A model generated the notes under the pieces. It made no database searches and was not told the origin of the DNA. It was given only the letters and a program-made list of their open reading frames with translations. Source: a virus. From it: a stretch of DNA of 27,332 bases. Shown piece by piece: positions 1 to 6,035 of this stretch. Each line of letters starts with the position of its first letter. Positions within the stretch are counted from its first letter, which is position 1. The stretch lies in the IMG/VR virus record IMGVR_UViG_3300027971_000185, positions 1 through 27,332 of that record. One strand, written 5' to 3'. The position numbers and the translations under genes are program-made.

Positions 1-85
1 CGTTTTGCGTGATGTCATAAACGATTTTAGTAATTGTTTTGGCAACCCTTTAAATAATTTTCCTACAATGTGGAGTAAAAAATGA
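1..85 (+). CDS. 3' end of an upstream early gene (partial)
   Basis: The frame starting at base 2 is open through the left edge and ends in TGA at 83-85. The visible C-terminus is about 27 residues and ends MWSKK. The stop overlaps the start codon of the next gene as ATGA, the same junction used many times in this window, which is the main reason to call it real. Too little is visible to name a product. In many phages an ATPase or recombinase gene sits upstream of an SSB/exonuclease pair, but nothing here demonstrates that. Confidence 0.5.
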   Translation, partial: VLRDVINDFSNCFGNPLNNFPTMWSKK

Positions 86-696
86 TTATCAGCGATAACT
101 CAAAAGAATTTAAAATAGCCCCTGCTGGGTTACACATGGCTCGTTTGTATTCAGTCATTGACTTAGGGCATCAAGCTACCGAATGGGCTGGCGAAACCAA
201 GATTATGCACAAGGTTGTATTGACTTGGGAATTGCATGGTAATGACGATCAAGACCAGCCATTAAAAACAGATGACGGTAAACCTTTGATTGTGTCTAAG
301 CGTTATACAGTCAGCCTTGGTGACCAAGCTAGATTGCGTCAAGATCTAGAAGCATGGTCTAACAAAAAAATGACCGCAGAAGATCGCAAAAAGTTTGATT
401 TGCGTAACCTGTTAGACAAATTTTGCATGGTCAACATTACCCATTCAGAAGATGGCAAATACGCCAACATCAGCGGTATCAGCCCTGTACCGTCTGCCTT
501 GCGTAACGCCCAGCCTAACGGTATCAATCCTTGCTTGCATTTTTGGTTAGCTGAGTTTGACCAAGCTAAGTACGACAGTTTGCCAAAGTATTACAAGGAG
601 AAAATTACCGAATCGTCTGAATGGCGTGGTCAAAAAGCTAGGGATGCAGATGCCCCTAAGATTGAAGATGATGTCCTAAATGATGTACCCTTCTGA
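82..696 (+). CDS. single-stranded DNA-binding-like phage protein
   Basis: A 204-residue soluble protein whose acidic C-terminus ends DDVPF. This closely resembles the acidic tip (DDIPF type) by which bacterial SSB recruits replication and repair partners. The body has alternating basic/aromatic and beta-rich stretches (for example WELHGND, SKRYTVSLGD) compatible with an OB-fold, but I cannot prove that fold by eye. The start is supported by GGAG (72-75) six bases before the ATG. It overlaps the following nuclease gene by one base (TGATG), so the two are probably co-translated as a recombination or replication pair. Seen: tail motif and context. Inferred: ssDNA binding. Alternative: another replication accessory protein that uses an SSB-like tip. 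Confidence 0.62.
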   Translation: MIISDNSKEFKIAPAGLHMARLYSVIDLGHQATEWAGETKIMHKVVLTWELHGNDDQDQPLKTDDGKPLIVSKRYTVSLGDQARLRQDLEAWSNKKMTAEDRKKFDLRNLLDKFCMVNITHSEDGKYANISGISPVPSALRNAQPNGINPCLHFWLAEFDQAKYDSLPKYYKEKITESSEWRGQKARDADAPKIEDDVLNDVPF

Positions 697-1457
697 TGAT
701 AGTTAAAGAAAAGGTAGAACAAAATGGCCATTGGTACACTAAAGACGGCACTCCAGCCTACACAACCATCGGCAAAACTGGCGAGCGAGCAACAACGCTT
801 CGGGATGCACGCAAAGACGGACTTTTGCCAAGTGTTACGACAATTAACGGACAGTTATCAAAAGCAGGGCTTGATACATGGAAACAGCAACAAGTCCTCT
901 TAGCCGCACTTACCCTGCCTAGAGCAGATGGTGAGGAAGAACAGGAATGGCTAAAGCGTGTCATGCAAGATAGCCGTGCTACTGGTCGGGAAGCGGCAGA
1001 ACGGGGAACAGCTATCCACGCCATTATTGAGGGTTACTTTGAACAGATGTATTTGCCTGAAAAACCAGCTTACCTTGATGCGATTGATAGTACGCTTAAA
1101 AGTGCGTTTGGAAGTCAGCCGTGGCTTGCAGAGAAGTCTTTTGGGCATCATCTAGGGTACGGTGGCAAATGCGACTTAATGGCTAAACCGATCAACGGGC
1201 AGGGTACTGGGTTCATTGTTGACTTCAAAACAAAAGACACGGACTTGGATAAAGTTGATGTATATTTTGAACATGAAATGCAGTTAGCGGCCTACCGTGA
1301 AGGACTAGGCTTGCCCTCTGCTCGCTGTGCCATCGTATTTGTCAACGGAACGACTAATCAAGTAAAATTGATTGAAATAGAAGAACCCCAGCTTCAAAAG
1401 AGTTGGGAGTGCTTTCAACATTTGTTAAGGGTCTATCAGATCAAGAACAATCTTTAA
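696..1457 (+). CDS. PD-(D/E)XK exonuclease (RecB/Cas4/lambda-exonuclease-like)
   Basis: A 253-residue nuclease-fold protein. The N-terminal half carries GTAIHAIIEGYF (about residues 104-115), the helix with a conserved His (H108) and Glu (E112) seen in RecB-type nucleases. The core is GGKCDLM with D160, then IVDFKTK with D176-x-K178, the PD-(D/E)XK signature. QLAAY at 196-200 matches the Q-x3-Y motif of the same superfamily. These residues should bind two metal ions and cut DNA processively. Coupled to the SSB-like gene upstream by a one-base overlap, it probably resects DNA ends for single-strand annealing recombination or processes replication intermediates. No annealing protein is visible in the window; it may lie to the left. 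Confidence 0.85.
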   Translation: MIVKEKVEQNGHWYTKDGTPAYTTIGKTGERATTLRDARKDGLLPSVTTINGQLSKAGLDTWKQQQVLLAALTLPRADGEEEQEWLKRVMQDSRATGREAAERGTAIHAIIEGYFEQMYLPEKPAYLDAIDSTLKSAFGSQPWLAEKSFGHHLGYGGKCDLMAKPINGQGTGFIVDFKTKDTDLDKVDVYFEHEMQLAAYREGLGLPSARCAIVFVNGTTNQVKLIEIEEPQLQKSWECFQHLLRVYQIKNNL

Positions 1458-1650
1458 TTCCTTCACGGGAACGGGGGAAACGCAAGGAGTACCCCAACTT
1501 ATTTAAGGTCTGTGCATTTTCAGCCAGTTAAAGGTTTGCAAACCGCCTATTTTTAGGGCGTTAAGCCGCCATAGTAGGATGCAGTAAGTTAGGGTTTTTG
1601 CGGCTTTCCACCTAACAGCTAGTAACTGCCAAATACTGCCCGTTGTTTTT

Positions 1651-1679
1651 TTGCATCTTAGGGTATGTCCCTATTAAAT
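1651..1679 (+). promoter_or_regulatory. candidate early promoter for the rightward small-gene operon
   Basis: TTGCAT at 1651-1656 (four of six matches to the sigma-70 -35 box) is followed 17 bases later by TTAAAT at 1674-1679, inside a fully AT stretch that also offers AATAAT at 1677-1682. Transcription would start near 1688 and give a leader of about 70 nt before the gene at 1756. A weaker alternative is TTGCAT at 1685-1690 with TAAACT at 1708-1713, also 17 apart. Confidence 0.42.
1659..1673. promoter_or_regulatory. operator-like dyad TAGGG-N5-CCCTA
   Basis: Perfect 5-bp arms, TAGGG (1659-1663) and CCCTA (1669-1673), flank a 5-nt centre. The dyad lies in the spacer between the proposed -35 and -10 boxes, where a bound repressor would block RNA polymerase. 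The repeat is seen; binding is inferred. Confidence 0.35.
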
Positions 1680-1689
1680 AATACTTGCA

Positions 1690-1707
1690 TTGTTAAGATA
1701 GCTTAAC
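1690..1707. promoter_or_regulatory. dyad GTTAAG-ATAG-CTTAAC, shared with the right control region
   Basis: Perfect 6-bp arms at 1692-1697 and 1702-1707 around ATAG. The 17-mer starting at 1690 recurs at 26174-26190 with one C/G change. It sits at or just after the predicted start of transcription of the early promoter, a typical repressor position. No regulator gene is identified in the window. Confidence 0.45.
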
Positions 1708-1755
1708 TAAACTGGTGTTACTCAATAACGAGTGAGATAGAAAAAAGGAAACAAA

Positions 1756-2112
1756 ATGAAAAAATTAAATTACAAAGCAGTATGTTTTTCATGCAAACAA
1801 GGCGAGCAAGACAATATTCCCGCTCAATGGTATGTAACTGGGCACGATGGCAATAAGCCTTTTAAAGGCTATGTTTGTGATGACCATTACGAAATGCTTG
1901 CAACAGAAGATATGATTAAATCAGAGCAAAACATTGACTTAGATTCTATTGTTTCTTATCACACAGGTTTTAAAACTTTTGATGCAATGGTTAAAAGTGC
2001 AAATTATTGCTACACACCAACACTTAGAACTGATGTAGTACCTGAACTTAAAATTGTTCGCCAAGCATTTAATGACAAAATGGCTGAACTTGGTTTAGAA
2101 AACAGAGCTTAA
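1756..2112 (+). CDS. small protein with CxxC/CxxH zinc-finger-like cysteines
   Basis: A 118-residue protein of unrecognised family. Near the N-terminus it has CFSC (about residues 10-13), followed by YVCDDHYE with C-x2-H about 30 residues later. This spacing would suit a single zinc-binding treble-clef or ribbon module. The remainder is mixed and soluble with no membrane segment. The ATG is preceded by AAGGAAAC (good Shine-Dalgarno). It is the first gene behind the candidate early promoter and is closed by its own intrinsic terminator, so it is likely expressed early and strongly. A DNA- or protein-binding regulator acting on the host is a reasonable guess but not shown. Confidence 0.72.
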   Translation: MKKLNYKAVCFSCKQGEQDNIPAQWYVTGHDGNKPFKGYVCDDHYEMLATEDMIKSEQNIDLDSIVSYHTGFKTFDAMVKSANYCYTPTLRTDVVPELKIVRQAFNDKMAELGLENRA

Positions 2113-2118
2113 TTAACC

Positions 2119-2141
2119 AGCCCCTACGGGGGCTACTTTTT
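2119..2141 (+). terminator. intrinsic terminator after the first early gene
   Basis: AGCCCC (2119-2124), loop TACG, GGGGCT (2129-2134), then AC and a run of five T (2137-2141). A 6-bp GC-rich stem with a tetraloop seven bases past the stop codon at 2110-2112. The next gene begins at 2159, so some readthrough or another start is needed for the downstream genes. Confidence 0.75.
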
Positions 2142-2158
2142 AAAAAAGTGAGATAGAC

Positions 2159-2386
2159 ATGAGCAATAATTATTTATTTTCAATGTATGTTGGTGATACC
2201 TACCTAGATGTTTACGGGTATATAGACAAAGACGAACCTAGCGTTGGTCATGTAGGCGGCATAGAAATAGAAGATGTTTGCACCTGCGACACTAAAACAA
2301 GCGTATGGGAAATGATCCACGCACTCAATTTTGATAAATTTAACGAACAGGCTCAAATGGCTTGGTCAGAACGGAACGACAAATGA
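2159..2386 (+). CDS. small acidic hypothetical protein
   Basis: A 75-residue soluble protein rich in Asp, Glu and aromatic residues (DTYLDVYGYIDKDE). It has a C-x-C pair (CTC) in the middle and no recognised domain. The start lacks a strong Shine-Dalgarno sequence, but AGTGAGATAGA immediately upstream is an exact copy of the 11 bases in the leader of the gene at 1756. Its stop overlaps the lipoprotein start as ATGA, implying coupled translation. Small acidic early phage proteins often act as host-takeover inhibitors or DNA mimics; that is only a possibility here. Confidence 0.65.
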   Translation: MSNNYLFSMYVGDTYLDVYGYIDKDEPSVGHVGGIEIEDVCTCDTKTSVWEMIHALNFDKFNEQAQMAWSERNDK

Positions 2387-2634
2387 AATATTTACTACTA
2401 TTTACCCCTTTTGTACTAGCCGCTTGTAGTTCTTTTGACCCACCCAATGTCAGCCTAGAAACTGATAAACAGGCTTTTCACATGAGCCGCCAGCAGGTCA
2501 TACTAGGTATTACAGAGTGTGAAGAAGCTGGTACACGCCCCGTAGTCATTACGGCAAAGCGTAGGATTAACGGCATTATGAGTGATGTACCCGTAGAAGT
2601 TACCTGTAACCCACGCTACAAAATATTTCACTAG
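2383..2634 (+). CDS. phage-encoded lipoprotein, possible superinfection exclusion factor
   Basis: An 83-residue precursor starting MKYLLLFTPFVLAAC. The start has a Lys then a hydrophobic stretch and a lipobox LAAC with Cys15 as the lipidation site. Ser16-Ser17 after the Cys favour outer-membrane sorting rather than inner-membrane retention. The mature part (about 69 residues) has two further cysteines (ITECEE, VTCNP) that could form a disulfide in the periplasm. I chose ATG 2383 because it overlaps the previous stop as ATGA and gives a proper signal peptide; an upstream GTG at 2362 would add a spurious N-terminus. Small phage lipoproteins of this kind are known as superinfection exclusion proteins (Cor/Llp type) or outer spanins. 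Lying on the early strand away from the lysis cassette favours the former; neither is proven. Confidence 0.72.
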   Translation: MKYLLLFTPFVLAACSSFDPPNVSLETDKQAFHMSRQQVILGITECEEAGTRPVVITAKRRINGIMSDVPVEVTCNPRYKIFH

Positions 2635-2643
2635 GAGATAAAC

Positions 2644-2736
2644 ATGAAAGAGTTTATTCAAGGCGGTTTAGTAGCTATTTTGATCTGTGTCATTGTGTTT
2701 GGTACTAACTACTTAATGCACGGGTATGTAATATGA
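2644..2736 (+). CDS. 30-residue single-pass membrane peptide
   Basis: The ORF encodes M-K-E-F-I-Q-G-G, then a hydrophobic stretch (about residues 9-25, LVAILICVIVFGTNYL), ending HGYVI. It is preceded by AGGAG with ideal spacing (2634-2638 before ATG 2644), and its stop overlaps the next start as ATGA (2733-2736). The strong ribosome site and coupled junction argue that it is real despite its size. One transmembrane helix is likely. It lies directly behind the lipoprotein, so a joint envelope function is possible. Confidence 0.66.
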   Translation: MKEFIQGGLVAILICVIVFGTNYLMHGYVI

Positions 2737-2972
2737 AGCCAGTAGCTTATGCCATGTTTAGGGATGGGGAGTATTACGATGCTATTCACCCTGACGAATA
2801 TGTTAAAACGGCAGGGGAGTACGATACGCCCCTTTATACCTACACCCAGCCAAAAGATTTAACAGATCAAGAAATAGACGGTTTAATCGCGGATGTTGCT
2901 GAAAAGCCTACAGATGAAGATTTGTACGATTTTGCCAAAGCAATATTAAAAAAGGCACAGGGTGAGGGTTGA
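2733..2972 (+). CDS. small acidic hypothetical protein (PVAY...TPLYT type)
   Basis: A 79-residue protein starting MKPVAYAMFRDGEYYDAI with TPLYTYTQP in the middle and an acidic helical C-terminus. Short proteins with a PVAY start and a TPLYT motif recur in phages of Gram-negative hosts, but I know of no assigned function. Starts by ATGA overlap with the membrane-peptide gene and ends inside the start region of the next gene. Confidence 0.7.
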   Translation: MKPVAYAMFRDGEYYDAIHPDEYVKTAGEYDTPLYTYTQPKDLTDQEIDGLIADVAEKPTDEDLYDFAKAILKKAQGEG

Positions 2973-3429
2973 ATTGTCAAAACATGAGTTATTCCTATGC
3001 GAGTACTTCGGTACTATGCGTAGGAAAAACGCCATGCAATTTAACTTTGACAGGCAAGTCAGTAAGCAAGACCCATACGAAATGGATATAGACGGGTTTA
3101 AGGGTGAGTATTTGGTAGCCAAGTATTTAAACTTAATGCCCGACTTTTCCATCAATCAAAAGAAAAACCCTGCCGATCTTAAAACCGCTGGTGGCAAAAC
3201 TATAGATGTTAAATCTACCCGTAATAAAGAGGGTGATGTGTATGTCACCGAATACCACCGCAAAAATCCTTGTGATTTTTACATTCTGATAGTTTTAGAC
3301 GATGATGGTGGCGATATTGTGGGCTGGGTGGATAAGGATGAGTTATTTCAGTTTGCCACGCTACAGGGCGGTTCTCACCCTTCCTACAGGTATGACCGCA
3401 AACGACTTAATCCTATAAGCCAGTTTTAA
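2962..3429 (+). CDS. PD-(D/E)XK-like nuclease candidate
   Basis: A 155-residue protein. GFKGEYLVAKYLNL gives a helix with Glu49. ADLKT supplies Asp72 and, ten residues later, IDVKST supplies Asp82-x-Lys84. The order Glu, Asp, D-x-K followed by a hydrophobic strand (FYILIVLDD) fits small PD-(D/E)XK endonucleases or resolvases. The start is uncertain: GTG 2962 has AAGG seven bases before it, and TTG 2974 has GAGG six bases before it and lies just after the previous stop. Last gene of the rightward module; its stop shares TTAA with the converging endolysin stop. The function could be Holliday junction resolution or host DNA degradation; inferred from the motif only. Confidence 0.62.
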   Translation: MRVELSKHELFLCEYFGTMRRKNAMQFNFDRQVSKQDPYEMDIDGFKGEYLVAKYLNLMPDFSINQKKNPADLKTAGGKTIDVKSTRNKEGDVYVTEYHRKNPCDFYILIVLDDDGGDIVGWVDKDELFQFATLQGGSHPSYRYDRKRLNPISQF

Positions 3430-3845
3430 GCTATTTGTTTGCCGCTTTTAAGGTCTGTAAGGGTTAACCCACCCGTGTACTGAAAGTGAGCAAGTTCTTT
3501 AAATGTACGCCAGCGACCTGCCCACTCTAATCCTGCTTGTTCACCTAGTTTACCGATTTGATCCCATACAGGGTGTAGACCATCCCAATTAGGTTTGCCG
3601 TTGACCATAGGTACGACATCAACAGCACAACGCCAGTTATGCCAAGAATCACCAGCTTTAGCATTGGTAACCACCTTTCCTGCCGTAGTCCTACCTTGTT
3701 CGTATAACGCCTGTTGGGATTCATTATCGCGATAAGTTGATGTAACTAGCAGGTCAATACCCTCATCCTTGCACAGACTTAAAAAGAGTTCTACACGCTT
3801 TTTTGCTGGGGGAATCAAGTCATCAAGGTTTCGGCTGTTTATCAT
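3426..3845 (-). CDS. endolysin, M15 family D-Ala-D-Ala carboxypeptidase/L-Ala-D-Glu peptidase
   Basis: A 139-residue zinc peptidase that cuts the peptide part of peptidoglycan. STYRDNESQQALYEQGRT (about 36-53) is the substrate-side motif typical of the family. SWHNWRCAVDVVP gives the zinc ligands His69 and Asp76, and AHFQYTGG gives the third ligand His120 with Glu117 nearby. The usual Gly of SxHxxGxAxD is Arg here, as in a common phage subgroup. It has no signal peptide, so it needs the holin encoded just upstream; the two overlap as ATGA. Full length and intact. Confidence 0.9.
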   Translation of the reverse strand: MINSRNLDDLIPPAKKRVELFLSLCKDEGIDLLVTSTYRDNESQQALYEQGRTTAGKVVTNAKAGDSWHNWRCAVDVVPMVNGKPNWDGLHPVWDQIGKLGEQAGLEWAGRWRTFKELAHFQYTGGLTLTDLKSGKQIA

Positions 3846-4336
3846 TTTAATGGGGTGGAATTATGAATCATATGGTCTTTAGCTTGACTGCTGGCAGAAC
3901 TACCAAAATAAAAGGCAATAATACCTGTCCAAGCAGTTCCTAAAGAACCAAGCATTAACATTAAGGCATCAGAAGTTGCAATTTTGCCCGACATTAAACC
4001 ACCTAAAATACCAAAAAATCCAATAGTTACAAGAATAGACAATACAGGGGGAATAAAAGATTTAGTTTCTTTTTGTAGTTCACGGGCAGAAGCACGATCT
4101 TGCACAGCTAATTGTTCAAAATTTAGACCTAATTCTTGTTCTTGACGCTGAAGTTCAATTTCAGCTTGTTTTAAGCTGGCAATTTGTTCAGCGTTTAATT
4201 TACCGCTATCAATAACATCTTGAACTTTATCTTCGTCTATTCCAAGTGCCTTAGATACGGCAGTAACGGCAAGACCAGCTAAAGGGCCACCCAAGCAAGT
4301 AGCAATTGTAGGTACTAATTTAGCTAACCAATCCAT
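3842..4336 (-). CDS. holin, 3-TM type
   Basis: A 164-residue membrane protein. The N-terminal hydrophobic segment (about residues 8-32, GGPLAGLAVTAVSKALG) precedes a charged Q/E/A-rich helix (DVIDSGK...ASLKQAEIELQRQEQEL). Two clear membrane helices follow (about 94-115 and 124-148, the second ending AFYFGSS). This layout and the terminal FYFGSSASS motif match the phage 3-TM holin family. It should form the inner-membrane lesion that releases the endolysin. The start ATG follows GGGGAT at a workable distance. It is transcribed with and overlaps the endolysin gene. Confidence 0.85.
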   Translation of the reverse strand: MDWLAKLVPTIATCLGGPLAGLAVTAVSKALGIDEDKVQDVIDSGKLNAEQIASLKQAEIELQRQEQELGLNFEQLAVQDRASARELQKETKSFIPPVLSILVTIGFFGILGGLMSGKIATSDALMLMLGSLGTAWTGIIAFYFGSSASSQAKDHMIHNSTPLK

Positions 4337-4399
4337 TGTTTATCCCCTATGCTAAACACATTAAACTGCCCCAATAACTGTAACAAAAAGTTAAATAAG
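4337..4399 (-). other. 63-nt leader upstream of the holin
   Basis: One of the few real gaps in the leftward module. Read on the minus strand it is AT-rich with GGGGCAG and AGGGGAT, the latter being the holin ribosome site. A start so well separated from the upstream stop means the holin is not translationally coupled, which would allow separate timing. I see no clear -35/-10 pair or hairpin. Confidence 0.35.
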
Positions 4400-4852
4400 C
4401 TACCATTTGTACCCCCATGTGGCATACCAAGCAACAACTGCGGCAACTACAACACACCAAAATTGCAAGCGTTTAACCGCCTTTAAATCGTGCTGGTATT
4501 CCTCGTTATCTTTCTTGCGTAAATTTTCAATATCCACTTTAATTTTTAAGACTGCTTCCCATTCTTTTGCACCGTGCTTCTTTACAAAATCAATCTTAAG
4601 TTTTGCTTCTTCGTCACTAATTTGCTTATTGTGTTGCCATTGTTTTAAAGCCTTGATTAATGCTTGCTCTTTCTTAAACTCTGCTTCTCGTCTTGCTCTG
4701 ATTCGTTCGTTGGCTTGGTGCTGTGCGACATCCAATCCATCGTGCTGTATGTTTTCAATAGACTCAGATAAGCCTTTGCTTGCGGTTCTGCTTGCTTCAA
4801 GGCTTCCTGTAAGGCTTTTGACACCTTCAGATATTCCGAATGGGTCTGCCAC
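4400..4852 (-). CDS. coiled-coil protein with C-terminal membrane anchor (lysis-region)
   Basis: About 150 residues. After ADPFGISEGVKSLTGSLEA the protein is almost wholly helical and highly charged (ANERIRARREAEFKKEQA), ending in one membrane helix (FWCVVVAAVVAWYATW) and a short Lys-Trp tail. I chose GTG 4852, one base after the previous stop; a TTG at 4888 would overlap the upstream gene by 35 bases. It sits with holin and endolysin, so a role in lysis or envelope disruption is likely. The topology (membrane helix at the C-terminus) is opposite to that of classic inner spanins. Proteins of this type occur in phages of aquatic bacteria without a known function. Confidence 0.68.
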   Translation of the reverse strand: MADPFGISEGVKSLTGSLEASRTASKGLSESIENIQHDGLDVAQHQANERIRARREAEFKKEQALIKALKQWQHNKQISDEEAKLKIDFVKKHGAKEWEAVLKIKVDIENLRKKDNEEYQHDLKAVKRLQFWCVVVAAVVAWYATWGYKW

Positions 4853-4853
4853 A

Positions 4854-5063
4854 TCATTTACTTGTGAAGTAATGTGCAATAAAGCCAACGATGGAACTAA
4901 TGCCTGATACCACCATCATGCCGACCCAAAACCCACCCCTGCCTTTATTAGCTAAAGCAAGCAATTCTTCCATGCCTTCTTCTAGCTTATCTACTTTTTG
5001 AGTTAATTGGTCAACCTTTTCCCAAAGCTGACCGTATTTAACAGGGTCGATTTCAAAAGACAT
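4854..5063 (-). CDS. small coiled-coil/TM protein, XhlA- or holin-accessory-like
   Basis: About 69 residues: MSFEIDPVKYGQLWEKVDQ, a heptad-rich coiled coil (VDQLTQKVDKLEEGMEEL), then GRGGFW and one membrane helix (VGMMVVSGISSIVGFIAHYF). A short amphipathic coil plus one C-terminal membrane helix resembles XhlA/hemolysin-type accessory proteins that work with holins. Start choice: ATG 5063 directly after the previous stop, versus TTG 5072, which has AAGG at better spacing. The ATG gives the cleaner N-terminus. Its product and that of the next gene downstream, both membrane-tethered coils, may interact. Confidence 0.7.
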   Translation of the reverse strand: MSFEIDPVKYGQLWEKVDQLTQKVDKLEEGMEELLALANKGRGGFWVGMMVVSGISSIVGFIAHYFTSK

Positions 5064-5064
5064 A

Positions 5065-5325
5065 TTAGCCAATCAAAGCCTTAACTTCATCTTGAGTTAA
5101 ACCTAATGCGGCTAATTTAGCTAGTGCAGATGTTTTTGCAGATTCTTGTGTTTGTTTGTCTGTTATAGCTTTAGCCTGCAATCTACCTAATTCAGCATCA
5201 ATTTGTTCATCGGTTACAGGGGCAGTTGTTGGATTAATCCAAAGCACTTCTCCTGTGTCGTTATTAAGGACATATTCAGCACCTTCAACCAAAGAAGATA
5301 TTGCCGTAGCTTTATCGATAATCAT
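5065..5325 (-). CDS. small fibre-associated protein (possible fibre assembly factor)
   Basis: 86 residues starting MIIDKATAISSLVEGAEY and ending in a helical SALAKLAALGLTQDEVKALIG. Proteins with this C-terminus are common directly downstream of phage tail-fibre genes. The gene overlaps the 234-aa fibre gene by ATGA, consistent with co-production as a chaperone or small subunit. The function is inferred from position only. Confidence 0.72.
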   Translation of the reverse strand: MIIDKATAISSLVEGAEYVLNNDTGEVLWINPTTAPVTDEQIDAELGRLQAKAITDKQTQESAKTSALAKLAALGLTQDEVKALIG

Positions 5326-6026
5326 TGTGCAACCTCCATAAGAATAATAGTATCTGTTCCAGACCTCGGTCTAAATTGTGAAGAAGCATTGCTTACAGAA
5401 CCATAAATTGTATAACTTGTAGCAGAAGTAGTTGCTGGAGAATCATAAAAGCTAGTTGGAATACTAAATCCTACATCACCACCAGCTGTGTCATACATAG
5501 CTAAACAAGTACCACCACCCCTTAAATTAGTTGCTCCACGATAAATATATACAGAAGATTGGGCATTGTCTAAACCATCTTGGGTCATACTAAAAGTAGC
5601 CATTATATAAATTTTGCTAGTATTAAATTTAGGGGTAATGCTTGCAGTTAAACCTAATGAAACTGCAGAAGTTGAAGTAATAGTTGTATTTGACATAGTG
5701 TTATTAGCACCCACTACTTGAATAACAGTTCCTGCTGGGAAAGTACAGTTTGCTAAATTACCTGATGTTGGAGTACCAAGAACAGGAGTTACTAAAGTAG
5801 GCGAGGTAGATAAAACAATGTTGCCAGAACCAGTAGTTGTAGTTGGTAATGCTGCTGTAGCTTTAGTAGCAATAGTTTGCACTACTCCGCTTGAGTCTTT
5901 GTAAAACAGCTTGCCATCGTTGGTGTTTATTGCTAATTCACCAGCGACTAGATTACCAGCCGTAGGTGCGGCAGAAGCCGTGGTGCTATAGTACAGGCTG
6001 ATGGGCGTAAAGTTTGTCTGAGCCAT
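5322..6026 (-). CDS. short tail fibre / receptor-binding protein
   Basis: 234 residues. The N-terminal MAQTNFTPISLYYSTTASA followed by GELAINTNDGKLFYKDSSG is a widespread phage fibre attachment module. Next come low-complexity Thr/Ser segments with GNIVLSTSPTLVTPVLG (about 68-85), which resembles a segment of the 883-aa fibre. The C-terminal domain from about residue 110 (SITPKFNTSKIYIMATF to TDTIILMEVAQ) is beta-rich and looks like a globular receptor-binding head. AAGGA precedes the ATG at good spacing. It probably determines host range together with the 883-aa fibre. Confidence 0.8.
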   Translation of the reverse strand: MAQTNFTPISLYYSTTASAAPTAGNLVAGELAINTNDGKLFYKDSSGVVQTIATKATAALPTTTTGSGNIVLSTSPTLVTPVLGTPTSGNLANCTFPAGTVIQVVGANNTMSNTTITSTSAVSLGLTASITPKFNTSKIYIMATFSMTQDGLDNAQSSVYIYRGATNLRGGGTCLAMYDTAGGDVGFSIPTSFYDSPATTSATSYTIYGSVSNASSQFRPRSGTDTIILMEVAQ

Positions 6027-6035
6027 AATTTTTCC

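Larger units (their letters stand above)
1458..1755 (+). other. 298-nt early control region with several inverted repeats
   Basis: No open frame with a convincing start lies here. Visible structures, left to right: a perfect 12-bp palindrome GGTTTGCAAACC (1533-1544); a CGCC...GGGCG hairpin around a T-rich loop (1544-1560); AAGCCGC (1563-1569) pairing with GCGGCTT (1600-1606) across a 30-nt loop; a T7 run (1645-1651); and two operator-like dyads listed separately. The three consecutive helices at 1533-1606 could form a structured RNA if transcription reads through from the nuclease gene. No classical terminator follows the nuclease gene. I recognise no known riboswitch or ncRNA family. Confidence 0.5.

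Noticed and set aside
1458-1755. tRNA or known riboswitch in the non-coding leader
   Set aside because: I could not assemble a cloverleaf with T-loop GTTC/acceptor pairing, and no recognised riboswitch core is present. Only local hairpins are visible.
2362-2382. GTG at 2362 as the start of the lipoprotein
   Set aside because: It would place charged residues before the signal peptide and overlap the previous gene by 25 bases. ATG 2383 gives a clean signal sequence and an ATGA junction.
4657-4857. Embedded frame inside the coiled-coil lysis gene, considered as an Rz1-like outer spanin
   Set aside because: It starts with ATG near the right place, but it has no signal sequence or lipobox Cys and its composition looks like an out-of-frame reading.
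4407-4907. 166-residue rightward frame opposite the coiled-coil lysis-region gene
   Set aside because: The minus-strand gene has a coherent coiled coil and membrane helix and joins its neighbours tightly. The plus frame is a Ser/Cys/Phe-rich shadow without a ribosome site.
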